Origin: Liolophura sinensis
Lineage: Eukaryota > Mollusca > Polyplacophora > Chitonida > Chitonidae
Direction of reading: 5' to 3'
DNA length: 60,000 nucleotides
NCBI RefSeq assembly: GCF_032854445.1
Contig: NC_088297.1
Location: forward strand, 11,124,163 to 11,184,162
Shown here: one piece after another, positions 34,570 through 47,300 of the stretch
How positions within the stretch are numbered: position 1 is the stretch's first letter
How the letters are laid out: every line of letters starts with the position of its first letter
Notes under the pieces: generated by a model
Seen by the model: the letters and a program-made list of their open reading frames with translations, nothing else
Told to the model about the DNA's origin: nothing
Database searches by the model: none
Translations under genes and position numbers: made by a program

Positions 34570-34845
34570 GTGAAAAAGGTATGCTTGAGGTACATCTGAG
34601 ATGTACCACTGGGATGGAGGATATCTGATATAAGACGTGTCTGGTGTATACTTAGGTGTATGTGAAGTATATTGAACGTGTATCTGAGGTACTGTAAACT
34701 ATTCAGATTAACACCTAAAGTACACCTCAGTGGATTAGGTAAACATTAGGTGAAAAATATGATGTCTGAGGTGTAGCTGAGATATGGCTGGGTGTTTAGC
34801 TGAAGTAGGACGCAAGGTGGGTGTATCTGAGTGTAACGTACATTT
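34570..34845. repeat. Degenerate short repeat of GTGTATCTGAGGT-like words
   Basis: GAGGTACATCTGAGATGTAC, GTGTATCTGAGGTACTG, ACACCTCAG, CTGAGGTGTAGCTGAG and GTGTATCTGAGTG recur in both orientations without fixed spacing. Confidence 0.55.
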
Positions 34846-36959
34846 AACACACGTTTATTTAGATAGAAAAACACTTTAATATCGGCTGAATGAATTATAG
34901 ATAATAGATAATTTTAAGTTGTACGTTAGCAAATGCGTACACTTTTATGTTTGCTGTGTCTAAGTCTCAGCTGGTTGACAACAACAACAGTGATATACAT
35001 TTACATTTTGCCCCAGCAAACATCAGTGTTTTCTCTACAACCTGGAATATGCACGTTGTTAGGGGCAACCATATTGGAATAATCAGAGTGAATATATCCG
35101 AGCTCTGTGAATGGTCAATATTATGTACGTAAGGTGTACATGAGGCGTACACCCCATATACGCCACATCCCCATCTCATGGCTGTGATAGTCTACATAAT
35201 ATTTATAGACAAGTAATTTACGCACGGCTGGGTCATCATACGGTTTATTCCCATTTTTATAGACTGACATGATATAAGGTGATGTCTTTGTTTTGGTCCG
35301 ACGTGAAACAGCTGGTGTAGAATTACCTAAACTGATTTTTGTGCTAGGAAAATTGTTGTCTAAATTTACGATGTATTGTGTGCATAGTCAGGCGCCATAG
35401 CTATTATTCAGGTTACAGTGGTAAAGTGTTATTGGAGAACCACGGGGATTTTTGGATCTTCTGAAAAAAGAATTGTACAACAGTTTGCTGACAAAAATGT
35501 TGTACGTCTCGAAGTCCTATCTGTGTAATATGTTTTCCCTCTTCCATATTACGAGTATAATGACGCCTTTATTGCACCATTTAAACATATCTTTATACAT
35601 ACTTAAAGCGCAGAGAATCACGTGGAATTCGAAAACGAAAATAAAACACACAAAACCTGGAGAGAAGCCATCTTGCCATTCAAAAAGATTGTTGACACAA
35701 GGCCAAAGAAATTACACGTGTATATGCTCGAACAGCTACGCATTCGCAGTGAGTTCAAGTCCAGCTCATGCTGGCTTCCTGTCTAGCCGTACGTTGGGAG
35801 GTCTTCCAGCAACCTTCGGATGTCTGTGGCTTTCTTATGGGTTTTGCCCGGTTTCCTCTCAACAATGACATCATCTTAATTTGAGATGAAAAAGATCATT
35901 CCTTTACATTAAAAATTTAATTGATGATCTTGTGTAACTTTAATTTATTTTCTAAATGCAACTTTATTTATGTGTTAAACGTTGGTCTCAGTCAAAGTAA
36001 AATATTACCATAGATGTAATATATCTTAAATTTAAGTCATCTTGCGTGCTTAACGTGTGATGAAAACTGAGTATCCTAGTAAAAAACGTAAGTCCTTAAC
36101 TTATTTTTTTGTACGAAACATATTCCACATATGTACACAAAATTTGAACATATGTCAAAAAAGACATAAATGCATTAACCTTTCATTTTATATAAGTGCA
36201 AAGGATCTAAACATATATACACCTTTTTGCACATATGAAAAATCGGTAAGTAAATACCGAAATGGCCTATAACTCTTATATTCACTGAAAACTGCATATT
36301 ATGAGTTTGTAACAAGACTATGGGTTTACTCTACTGCATTGATTTAGTGATCGGCCTTCCCTTGAACACACTGAGTATCTTAACCCGGTTTCATGAAGAT
36401 TCCGAAAAGACACATGTAAAGGTACTATAAGACGAGGAGTATGGATTTAAGGAAAATGAAGAAAAATATACCTAACAAAAATGAGAAACTTTTGGTTTTC
36501 ATTTTTGAGACATATTTTATATTTCTTAATAGCCCCTGTATGTTATGCATATTTTGCTTTAGTGGTCGGAAATAATCGGAAAAGACGTCATAGATAAACA
36601 TACTGGAGAAGGAGGACCAGCTCAGCGCCACCAATTCGGGCCCTCAGCTCAACACCGTGTTTTTTTTTTTTGACAGCCATCCGCATTGACGTCAGAACAG
36701 CAGGCTACTTAATGTCCACAATAACCTCTCGGGCCATGGGAAAACTGTACTTTACAGTCATTTTTACGCCCCAAGAAGAAAACTGAGAAGCTCTTTGTAC
36801 TTTCATATGTCTGACCACATCCTGAAGTATACCACACTCCCCCCCCCCCCTCCCTCAGCCTTTCATATATTCTTTAATCATCATTATAAACTTGTATTTA
36901 ACTGTCGCAGCGATGCAATATATCATGTCTTATTCTCAGTGGTGAAAGTCTTGTATTCC
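34846..36959. other. No gene seen apart from the SINE at 35741-35868
   Basis: Very AT-rich with short ORFs only. T-run near 36660 and C-run near 36840. Confidence 0.5.
35741..35868 (+). mobile_element. (AATA)n SINE, middle part only
   Basis: GTGAGTTCAAGTCCAGCTCA through GTTTCCTCTCAACAATGA. The 3' core and tail are missing. Confidence 0.75.
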
Positions 36960-37235
36960 TCCAACCCCGGGATTCTGATGGTAGATTTTCCGTTGTTTCA
37001 TGTTATTGTATGTAAAATGTGATTATAACACCGTATTCCAAGTTATTTTAGACCAGTGACGTCTAATGAATTGCAATTATTACCGCATATTTTTACATAA
37101 TTCTTCTGAATCTAGGCGGCATGTGATTGGCTATTGTTTAAGCATTTACATGAACAGTTAGAACAAAATCCTAATTGAGGTAGGCCTAAATTGACAAGAA
37201 ACCGTATTTCACCAGTTATGTGAGGCCATCTAGAA
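36960..37235. repeat. Dispersed family D, copy
   Basis: ACCAGTGACGTCTAATGAAT, TTTACATGAACAGTTAGAAC and CGTATTTCACCAGTTATGTG. Confidence 0.7.
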
Positions 37236-37429
37236 ATAAAATCTCTTAAGCCTTTTGCTGTAAGTCTTTTAGTTATAAGTTATAAGAGTTAGTCTTTTAG
37301 TCTAAGAGTTATATAACTACCTGCACCCTAAAAGTAAGTGTTTTGTTTTCAAACACATGTAAGAACCGACCCCTGGTGTTTATTCATAGAAAAAAAGATG
37401 TGTTAATTATAGTAAAGAAGTGAAAATAA

Positions 37430-37630
37430 AGTGGATGTTTTCGATCAACACAAATAATCCAGTAAACATGACTTTGTGTTTAAACCGAGAGGAAATCGCC
37501 GATAAACATGTAAAGGTGTTTACTACAGTAAACGTGAAGTGTTTACATGCTAAACATGTGATATGTTTACATAGTAAACATGCGACAGCTACTTTGTAAG
37601 CATGTTATATGTTTTTATAGTAATCATTTT
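37430..37630. promoter_or_regulatory. Cluster of forkhead-like TGTTTAC / GTAAACA words
   Basis: At least six TGTTTAC or TAAACATG-type words in both orientations occur within 200 bp (for example GTGTTTACTACAGTAAACG and TGTTTACATAGTAAACATG). This fits the forkhead core but also simple palindromic AT-rich repetition. No gene is near. Confidence 0.25.
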
Positions 37631-37747
37631 TGCATGTTTGTCGGTATTTTACTGTTATAAAATCAAGACAATTTTTAAATATTTATTTTTAGTGAGTAAT
37701 TAACAGCACATTTACATATGAAAAGTCTGCAGAGGGACTTCGTTTAG

Positions 37748-37942
37748 CGTCCCAGCGCGGCGCAATGACTCAAGAGCCTCTCATCAATGCGGTCGCTGTG
37801 GGTCCAGCTCATGCTGGCTTCCTCTGCGGTCGCACGTGAGTTTCCCCGGGTTCTGCTCCGTTTCCTTCCACCATTAATGCTGGCCGCCGTCGTATTAGTG
37901 AAATATTGTTAAGAGCATCGTAAAATACCAATCAAACACGTA
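37748..37942 (+). mobile_element. (AATA)n SINE
   Basis: Head part with CAATGCGGTCGCTGTGGGTC, core ATGCTGGCCGCCGTCGTATT and a degenerate tail ACCAATCAAAC. Confidence 0.85.
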
Positions 37943-37965
37943 GAGAAATCTTTTCAATGAGGGGC

Positions 37966-38090
37966 CTCCGTGGTCTTGTGGTAAGCGTGATAGTGCAGCA
38001 CAATGTCACACTTGCCTCTCACCAATACGGTTACTGTGAGTTCAAGTCTTGCTCAGGATGGTCTCCTTTCTGGTCGTACCTGGGAAGAAT
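37966..38090 (+). mobile_element. (AATA)n SINE, 5' head copy
   Basis: GGCCTCCGTGGTCTTGTGGT (box A region) to GTACCTGGGAAG, then lost; lies in tandem just after the previous copy. Confidence 0.8.
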
Positions 38091-38599
38091 AAAAATATAA
38101 ATAAAAAGTAATAAAGTGCATAACTAAATAATGATATACAAATAGAAGAGAACAGTTTGCTTCGATAGGCTCAAAAATTTGTGTTATACAACTAAGTCAA
38201 GAAACACTCCAGTGAGTTCCGACTAACTCAGTGAGTTGACAATGTAACGGATGAGTTTAAGGATTAAGCTGACATGGTCATATGACGCCGTTTTCTGAGT
38301 TGAATAATCTCAGATTTTTGAGTCAGATGAACCAAACTTTATCTTTCCCTTACACAGCGTCATGATGGCGATCATGGAAATATTGTATATATGATGCATG
38401 GAATTCTTAACGAACAGTTTTTACTAAATCTCAGAATTATATTGCATTGTACAAAAATTATGTAAGACGTCAATTTACACAGAAATGACAATCGAGGACT
38501 CGAACACTGTGACATTTCCAGTCGAGTATAACATCTATAAAGATTCTAAAATTGATCCTTTAACCACATGTACTCATATATTACATATATATGCTTTAA

Positions 38600-38882
38600 A
38601 ACTCCAGATGGTTGTGGGTTGCCTTCGGGTTCTGTGCCGACTTTCACAGAACCTCGTAAGTCACACTTCTCGTAACTATTTTGTTAAAGACGCTGTCTAG
38701 ATTATGGCTCTCAAAAGTGACGTCATTTATGAAAAAGCTACTAGAAACTGATTCCCGAAGTTTTATCAAACCGTTTCCCTCCCAGCGTAATGTTGATCGA
38801 CTTTGTAACAGCGAAATATTGTTGAGTGTGGCGTAAAAAAATCAAATAAATAAATGCATAACTAAATAAATAAATAAATAAA
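38600..38882 (+). mobile_element. (AATA)n SINE split by about 110 bp
   Basis: CCAGATGGTTGTGGGTTGCC at 38605 and the core and tail (AATGTTGATCGACTTTGTAA, then (AATA)n) at 38763-38882, separated by unrelated sequence. Confidence 0.65.
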
Positions 38883-39454
38883 AGAACAACATTATTTTCA
38901 GACCGATTTGAAGCATCAACTACAGGCAAATTCCTTTCCTTAGCTCCTCACCTAGTTTACGGAAATATTCATATATTAAAAACAATGTTGATAGGTGATG
39001 TTTATTACAGCATAGATGTGTGAGACTATGCACTAAAAAAAAGCCCAGATGTTTAACATTTAAACATCTCTTTCCAACAGACAATAAATGTTTTGTAAGA
39101 TACGAGTACTTAAACATGTTTATCCAACAGCTAATAAGTCCGCTTTATAAAGTTGATCATGTACACTGAAAACTTTAAATCGCTTAGTTTTAAGCAGTAA
39201 ACCCATCTAATTTACCACATAAATGATTGGATTTAAATGTAAAATCCAATGTAAATGTAAGTGTTTACAAAATACTGCGTGTTTTTATAAAGTATATACA
39301 CGAATTTATAAAGCAAACGCGCGCATTAAATAAATAAACACATCACAAAAACTTTAAACGTTAGCAGTTTGCACATGAAAAAACGATACTCCGAACATTA
39401 TTGATGCATAAAAATATGTGATAAAAAAAGCTAGATTGGTGAAATATTGTTGCC

Positions 39455-39660
39455 ATACTCCAAAAAATAATTTCTTAAATGTAAAAGATAGTCTGTTGTC
39501 TGAGTCATGCTAGATTGTTCTCTGTAATGCAGCGGATAAGTCTGTTAAATATAACACACATATCCTGTGACACAATGTTGAGTCGTAATAACAGAATACA
39601 TGTACATTCTGGCATCACTCAGACCATAGACGTCAGGTGTTCTGACTAAATTCTGACTAA
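39455..39660. mobile_element. MITE-like element A, copy 3
   Basis: Left TAGTCTGTTGTCTGAGTCAT and right CTGGCATCACTCAGACCATA, inverted relative to each other. The middle carries TCTGTTAAATATAACA. Confidence 0.75.
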
Positions 39661-40520
39661 ATTGAGTTATTGCTTAATTGTATATTTTGTTCATGACAAT
39701 CTCGCTGCAAGACAGCCAGCATAACAAAGATATGCTATACCTAGATCAGACTGAAACGCTATACACAGAGACCACACAGATAAGTCGTCTGAACAATGCT
39801 GTAGCTATCGATTGAACAATTCACCACAAAATCCAACAGGCTAGGTAACTTCTCGGAAGGAGTGTGACCTATATTTGGGTGAAGTTCTCCACGAAGAGTT
39901 AACACACAAAGTGTTTACCTGAGTTGATAGTTTGGTTGTCACTAGGTTTGCATGGTATATTCACCCATTAGATCGCTAACAGTCCGTTTAAGGATTTACA
40001 TCTAAATTCCAAGGCCTCCTGTCATCAGCTGTGGTAAACCAAAACGTCTCTTCATTCCTGAAAGGGTGAGTTTAACTTTTAATTCTTGTGTAAAAGACAT
40101 CTGCAATTTGGCCCAACATGGCGGGATGAAATCTGCAAACATTTTCAACAGGGAAGCTAAAATGGCGTTGAGTACTGAGTGTAAAGACACAAATGACAGG
40201 ACTTCAATGGTAAGATTTGGTTAATTTTGTCTGTGGCCGAATATGTAGACACACTAGAGGAGTCCTGGGACAGGATTCATGGATCACTCACGGCGTATTG
40301 CGCACGTAACTGTAATGGCAGCTAGGACCCTTATGTAAAAAAAATAGAAAACGTCTTGAGATTCACGTAAAAAAAATTCAAACACAGATACAATGAACAA
40401 TGTTTTTCTCCAGGAAGTTTAATATTTGTACACTTATCCTTGTCTGCAGAACATTGTACCAAGCACAGTTTCAGTTCCTTCATGTTCTAAGGTTGATGCT
40501 TGCAATTTATGAAAGCAAGG

Positions 40521-40523
<3 letters not shown>

Positions 40524-40581
<58 letters not shown>
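40524..40581. repeat. (TA)n tract, about 58 bp
   Basis: Pure alternating TA immediately left of a MITE-B-like end. Confidence 0.98.
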
Positions 40582-40584
<3 letters not shown>

Positions 40585-40620
40585 GGCCGATTTCAAGAAA
40601 CCATTTCTGACTTAAGTCAA
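40582..40620. mobile_element. Single end of a MITE-B-like element beside a (TA)n tract
   Basis: TTGGGGCCGATTTCAAGAAA...CTGACTTAAGTCA resembles the left end of element B and abuts the (TA)n tract at 40524-40581. No matching right end was found. Confidence 0.45.
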
Positions 40621-43046
40621 AAGTTGAAATACGATCTTGAAGCTTATTTTTGGGCTGTAGAAATTGAAATTTTGTCCTTCTCATCAATGTTTTTTCAACT
40701 TCCAGTTAAAAAAACCTGAGCATCGTAAAGATGTGTTTAAATTTTGAATTTGCATTGTTTATGCCAAACATCCAAAATCTTCTATGTTAAAGAGAAAATT
40801 CCAATAAAACCATAATATCCCAAGCTCTGAATTAATCAAACCTGAAGGCAGATATTGATGCAATAAATCGGATTTTTCTGTTAGTTTAAAAGTTAAAGTG
40901 ATGCATTTTGGACCACACATTTATGAACAGGGGACAGAACAGCTGCCTGTGTCACAGTGCGTACATGTTGGGCAGGAGACTGAAGTAACTTGTCAGGGTG
41001 AGCTAGCAAGAAAACCACCTGGCGAGAGATATTGTTTCAAGAAAAATATTGTGACTTTGGATTATTTTTCCTGAGCAAAATCAGACTGATTACGAAAATA
41101 TCTTCCCAAATCTGAATGAAATCATCTATTATCAATCAGAAGATTCTGCTATGTTCAACAATTCACATTGTTTAATACCGATGGTACGGGTGAGAGCCTA
41201 GGTTTTGTGACGTCACTCTTGATAGCTATAACATGACAAAATGGCGCCACGAAATGGGTGGCTAGGTACTGACGATTGTTTGCCATTTACTTTGTTGATA
41301 AGAGATGCAGAATTTTTTAAATATTTCTAAAACTTTTCTGGAATACTGCTTTATGAACTGTCTCAGTTTTATTGGCTGACTTTTTGTTCACTTTGAAGTT
41401 ATTTATGTATTTACTTATTTGAACGTTTCATGCTTAATGCCATGCTCGCGAATTTATCTTTTACAAGTCTGCTGCTGTTATACTTCAGACTTTTGTCAAC
41501 TGTATCGGCTGCTGAATTCAGCTAAAATTTTAATTATAAAATTTGTACTTAATACCAGTATTACAGCTAATACACGTTCGAACACCTGGGGGTAGGAGTA
41601 TTCCGGGCTTTAGTCTACGCCTTCTATAGCCGTTATGCCCAAGTGGGAGGCACTCAACCTGTATCTCGACTGCATAGCAACATGTATGCATGTAGTTAAA
41701 GAAATCGTTTGCATGTACAGCTATTGATATGTGGATTTCTACCGTTACCCAAGCCTACATATCAAGAAATGGTTGAGCATTCAAGTGTGAACAGTAGCTA
41801 CTGCCAAAGTCTATGCACATAATAAATTCTGAAAGCAGACACTTGACTAGTACAAAAGAATATCAGGTGCATTCAATCCTACCCTGCCGTAGACGCTTCA
41901 AGTCTGGATTTTGAACAAACATAACATATTACGTCATGTCATATATATGGAAATGAAAGTAAACCTACATACCGTAAATACGGTCACTCTACATGTGTAT
42001 ATCACGCAGTGATCACGATATCTGTTGTGTGTGTATATATGTATGACGTAGATTTTTGGTACTAACACATTATGCAAGAAATACAACATAAACTGTATGA
42101 TTAAAGCGATCATAGACGATGAGACCAAATCAATGCCAGCTTATAGAACCCGGCAAAATTGTGTCTCCAAGCTGTTTGAAAACATTTTTTTAGGTTATTG
42201 CTGCGCCACAGAAAACATTTACAATAGCAAAACATAAAATTCGGGCCACAGCTAAATGATGTGTCGATAGTTTCTTCATCAGTATTCCTTTATTTGCCTG
42301 TACGGAACATTTCCAAAATCCTTAATCTCTGGATAATGATTCTTGATGAAACTCTGAATAATTTAATAATTTTTATTATTAAATTATATAATTATTAAAT
42401 TTCAAGATAGCCAAATGATGTGAAATATCTTCAGGAAATATGATCTCAAAAATGTAACAAAAATAAATTACCGGCTCATTTTTTTTATAATTTTATTGTT
42501 CACACCCACCTCTTTAGTATACAACGTTTTAACAGATACTGACAAACCTCAGCACATACAGGTCATGTCTGAAATATCGGGATTATTCAACATTTTCATA
42601 TATTTCGTGGTCATTTGAAATAAAAGTATTTTATCATACATGGGAATGCTTACCGAAAATTTTCAACAAAACATTAAAACATTCTCAACAAAATTAAACA
42701 ACTTTTCTCAATTTAACCAAATGACAAATCCCCTCTCATCGGCTAGAGCATTGTTTTTCTAATATTTTCGATGTCAAAAACTGGGCGCATTTTGCACTTA
42801 CATACACCATTGTCTCACAAATAGGATCTGTGCCACTTTTTCTATATATTTGTTGTTGTTTTCTTATTTAGACCTACCCACGTCCAAGCTCCAGTTTTAT
42901 TAAACATAGTGTATGTGTTTTGGGGATCTGTTATTTGAACCGCTCACGTTTATTTATTTATTATTTATTTATTTATTTATTGAATAGTTGTCTAATGGCG
43001 TACAGATATGTGGCGGTAACTCGAATGTCCCCATCCGCCGACCTTT
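40621..43046. other. No gene seen
   Basis: An AT palindromic stretch lies at about 42357-42402 (AATTTAATAATTTTTATTAT and its inverse). (ATTT)n at 42950-42985 is probably a SINE tail. Confidence 0.5.
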
Positions 43047-43330
43047 ACTAGTCATGAGTCTCGACTCCGTGGCCGAGAAGTTATAGCGTGCAGGAGTGGC
43101 ACAATAACCCAGGAGCCTCACAACAATATGACCGCTGTGAGTTCAAGTCAAGCTCATACTGGCTTCCTCTCTGGTCGCACATGGGAAGGTATATGACATC
43201 AACAGGCGGATGGTCGTCGTTTTCTTCTCGTTGTGTTCGGTTTCCTCCCACCATAATGCTGGCCGCCGTCGTATGAGTGAAACATTCTTGAGCACGGCGT
43301 AAAACACAAATCAAATAAATAAATAAATAT
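43047..43330 (+). mobile_element. (AATA)n SINE, full length
   Basis: Head ACTCCGTGGCCGAGAAGTTA, box B GAGTTCAAGTCAAGC, core ATAATGCTGGCCGCCGTCGT and an (AAAT)n tail. All antisense and sense ORFs here are artefacts. Confidence 0.9.
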
Positions 43331-43621
43331 AGTCGTGCACACCATATCGACCGAATGCATAAAATGAGGAATAACTGTGTGCTGTGCTTTAGGCTACTCT
43401 GAGAATGGTCATTTCTCTCTTCCCTTTTTAGGAAAATCGGTATGCATATAGCAAAGTGTAACCATACTGAAAATAAGGTGCAGCCAATGGAGTGCAAGTC
43501 ACGAGGAGACCATTTTGCTAGATATCGTTGACACACCCATCCGGTCTGAATCACAATTGTTTACAGACGTTGATGTTGTCTCTCAATCGCTAGGACAAAT
43601 GAGATGCGAGTGCAATTCCGG

Positions 43622-43880
43622 TCTTGACTGTAATTATATTTTATTCCGGCATAAAGCAGGATTGTGCTAGTGGACTAAGCATCCCCGAGGCCTGGTCCCT
43701 TAGCCTTGTTTTAATCTTATTGTGTATTAAGTGTGATGACAACAGAAGCAACTCTAGACCTGTTACGTGTAATAAATTGCACTCAACATTACTGCACCTC
43801 CCCTCCTCCCTTAATTCTGCTTAAGACATGGTGCTAAGAGACGTGTAAATTGCTACTATTTAAGTATTTAAATGACAAGT
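43622..43880. repeat. Dispersed family D, copy
   Basis: AAGCAGGATTGTGCTAGTGG, CCGAGGCCTGGTCCCTTAGC, AATAAATTGCACTCAACATT and CTTAAGACATGGTGCTAAGA match the copy near 9590-9780. Confidence 0.7.
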
Positions 43881-44164
43881 TGGAGCTCAAATTTAATTTG
43901 TAAAGAATCGTTGATAAAGTTTACTATAAAGCGAAGTCCACAGTTTATTTTTAGTGGAATATTCTACTTTTGACTTTTAGCAACATGATGTATCAACATA
44001 CCAAATCGTAAAACTGAACTAATATGATAGTGGACCGTTTAAAAAAAAGTTTAAAGAAAATATTTGCAGTAGAGCTAAAAAAGTTGTGTTGAAATTTCAC
44101 GCATCAATAAATTTCCGTTGACATTGATAAGAAACTTATGCTCTCGATATCTGTTCCGCTTCAG

Positions 44165-44319
44165 ATGTCAAAGTTGCTAGTTAACAGGAACCGCTTAATT
44201 CTGGTGGATAACGGCGATTTCCAGCGCCTGAGAGATTACACTTTGAAGTATGAAGTGTTTTCACAAAATGAAGTGGAAAGTATCGAGACGATTGAAACGA
44301 GGCACCGGGTAATGTCAAA
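44165..44319 (+). CDS. CARD domain, first half (exon 1)
   Basis: This exon encodes about 51 residues beginning MSKLLVNRNRLILVD. It has the amphipathic helix pattern of a CARD N-terminal half: a basic NRNRL first helix, a central LRDYTL helix, then FSQNEVESIE, the position where CARDs usually carry a 'vls..e...I' turn and helix. It ends two bases into a lysine codon before a consensus donor (GTGAGT at 44320). The codon is completed by the first base of the next exon, giving K-C-L-D across the junction. Upstream sequence 43870-44160 is AT-rich and shows no other exon. Confidence 0.6.
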
Positions 44320-47300
44320 GTGAGTACCTCATAGGGCTGCTGATTGATAAGGTTTCAAAATATAATAACTAATCCTACCAGTGTTATTTCCGAAGAGGGC
44401 GTCGGCAATTTTTGAAAAAGTGCTTGGTACTTCTATAAATCAGGAGAGCCTTTCGTGGCCGAGGGGTTAGCACGTTAGTCCCGCGCAGTGGAGCCTCCCA
44501 CCAATAGGACGTTTCCGAAATTTTCGCTAACTCTGGTCAGGTCAGTCATCTGTGCGATAAATAATTTCCTGTTTATGCTAGTCAGAGATTGCTACGAGAA
44601 TTGGCAAATTTCTGTTCGGCCCCAAACCAACGTCAGGGCGCACTCCATGTAAAAACCTGATGCAGTCGTCGTGGTAGCAGATCACGACGTTTGAGAGAAA
44701 TCTATCAAATAATGCCTCCACGGTCTTATAAAGTTTGCAGAAACTTATGTTCCTTATCTTTTCGTCTTTCGTGTGGGCCGAGAATCCTTGGTGATGCTCT
44801 CTATGCGTGACAGCTTTGACACAATTGATAAAGGCAGGTAACTGCATCAGGTTTTCAAATGGGGAGCACTCTGATGTTGGTTTGGGTCCATCCTTGGGCA
44901 CTTGAACATGTGGGAAGACCTACAGTTTGAAACCATTGAACCTACATATTTCTTCTCCAGTCTCTTTCGTTGAAATATCAAAACACAAAAGCGAACATAT
45001 TGTCACAACAGTTCTTATCTCTTTGCAGGTGTTTGGACCTTTTATTTTGGAAGCCCGACAAAGTGATTGAGAAGTTCTTTGAAGTTCTAAAAGAAGCAGA
45101 CAAATTACTTTATGATCAGCTCGACTTCAGTTCCCCTACAGATGAGGAAGTTAAGAAACATCATGAAAACCTTCAAGATCATAAAGAAGAGATCATAAAG
45201 ATTTTTGCTAATGGTATGATCATTAGATTATTTGGCTGCAGGATAACGATGCTGTGTGAGACTTAGTCTTAACTTGTAATATTTTTACTGAGTTTAGTTT
45301 TGTACTAACAGGCCAATTATTGTCCAAACTCTACTCCTTGTTTTAAAATGGACAGTAATCAAGGTAAGGCGCAATTTTTGGTGCAGTAAACTGTTTTGAA
45401 CCCATGCCTACGTTTGACATAGCTCTAGAGAAAAAAATTGTTCATTTTTTCTTTCCTTTTCTTTGGAAGGAGTATAAAGTGGATGATCTACATGTGACAG
45501 TTTAATCATCATTGCCGTTGCTGTTCTGCTATTACTCTCTCTGTGAAATCTGTAATATTCTGTTATGTTCTTTGGAATGAGTTTTGCGCACAAATTTTCC
45601 AATTCTTTTTTTTTTGGAATAGGCTTTTGCTCAAAATTTAAAAATCATTTATAACTTGAGTATAAATATTTTTTGTAATAACATACATGTTATTCTTTAC
45701 AAAAAATCTCACTGAACTAGGCTGTACAGTCTTTAAGGCAGAGCGCGTATTGGCATAGTCTTCCAGAGTTTTGTAAAAGGGAAACTAGTTCATTAAAGAT
45801 TCCTTTGAAGATTCATATAAACATTTATGCAAAAGACACACTTGATCAGAGACGAGATACGTTTGCGGAAAAAAAGAACACCGATGTTTGACGACTAAGA
45901 TCGTTTTATAAAAATGACGCATTTATTCAAGACAACAAAGTGTTAAAGATATGGCTGGGTTTCAGATTTAAACTTACAACAGAAGTCGATAATAATTTCC
46001 GCAAAGGCAAAGAGTGAGAAAAGGACACAAACAGTGAACTAGAAAAGCTGAAGAAATACAAAGATAAGGGTGAGGTGGGTGGGAAATTTTTTGCCCCGAG
46101 TTTGCCGATGAGCCAGGGTCACCGCAAGTTTAAGGTATGCACGAGAGTTTAACCCACGTAGTGTGACGTGTAATATGACGAATGACGCTGTCAGACAGAC
46201 CGCTCAACGACCTTCAGCTCAGTGCTGATCTGTGATGTATAAAGGGAGATAACTACAGGCATTTGTTTTTGCATAAATCCCATTATAGCCGCGATATGAT
46301 TATCTTTTATAGTATTTGGATATATTGGGTATGAAGAATTAAGTGAGGTCATATGTAATTCTTTACCTAATTCTGTTATATTGAAAAACAACTTTGTTTA
46401 ACGAATTATTCAGAATGGCCTATACGAACTATACTCTCTTGGAGTGTTAAGTGTTGCATTTCACACTGCATAGATCACAAGGAGTGACTGCTTCTATAAG
46501 AGTCACGTGTATCTGATCAGTTTTATTAAGTGTTAATATTTCAACACTCAGGTTCAATTTTTCTCGAACTCAGCTTTAAGTGTTGGTTTAAAGTGATGAT
46601 TAACCAGCTTTTAATAGAGTTGGACTGTGAACACTAAAGAGTGTTAAAACATTAACACTTTTAAAAAAGTGGTCATATAGCTCTTCTAATTACAATCACT
46701 CCTCATGATCTTTACATTGTTAAATGAAACATTTTAGTTTTAAGAGTGTAACACCGTTTTATTACCTATTCACAGGGAATTTTGGCGTGTCCATTGAGAT
46801 CCAGAATACCACAAATGGAAATGGGTGCACTGTCGAAAATATTAAAATCCAATTGTCCAAAAGGTACGCGTGTATGTACTTCACTTGACATTGAACATTG
46901 CTTTTAGAGATAGGTCTTGCAAGCTTTCTGCATATGTAACGATGTGTCGTGCTATGTGTCGTGTAATGTGGGAGCTGTACTACAATGTTATCGTTCAAAT
47001 AGATCAGCAAATCATAACAAAGATTCATACTCCTTACAGCAGAGGCGCCTCTCTGTATATTCGCTTTGCATCACTGTCCTTACTAGCAAATTTTGTTCCT
47101 AAATCTTTAACAGCGCCGAGATTACTTGGGTCATAATGATGAGGCAGGAAGTAAAGTCAGAAAGCAGAAACAAACCGTTTCAACAATTTGTAAACGCCTT
47201 ACACACGCATTCTTTTTATCTAAAGTATGCACAATATAATTCTAATCAACAGCTGACACGATGTTATTGATGAATGCGGATTAATTAGTTCCCCGCGTGG

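Larger units (their letters stand above)
38091..40523. other. No gene seen apart from SINE and MITE copies
   Basis: AT-rich. The minus-strand ORF at 40190-40002 has no recognised motif. Confidence 0.5.

Noticed and set aside
43081-43554. 157-codon minus-strand ORF
   Set aside because: More than half is an antisense SINE, and the rest has no recognisable motif.
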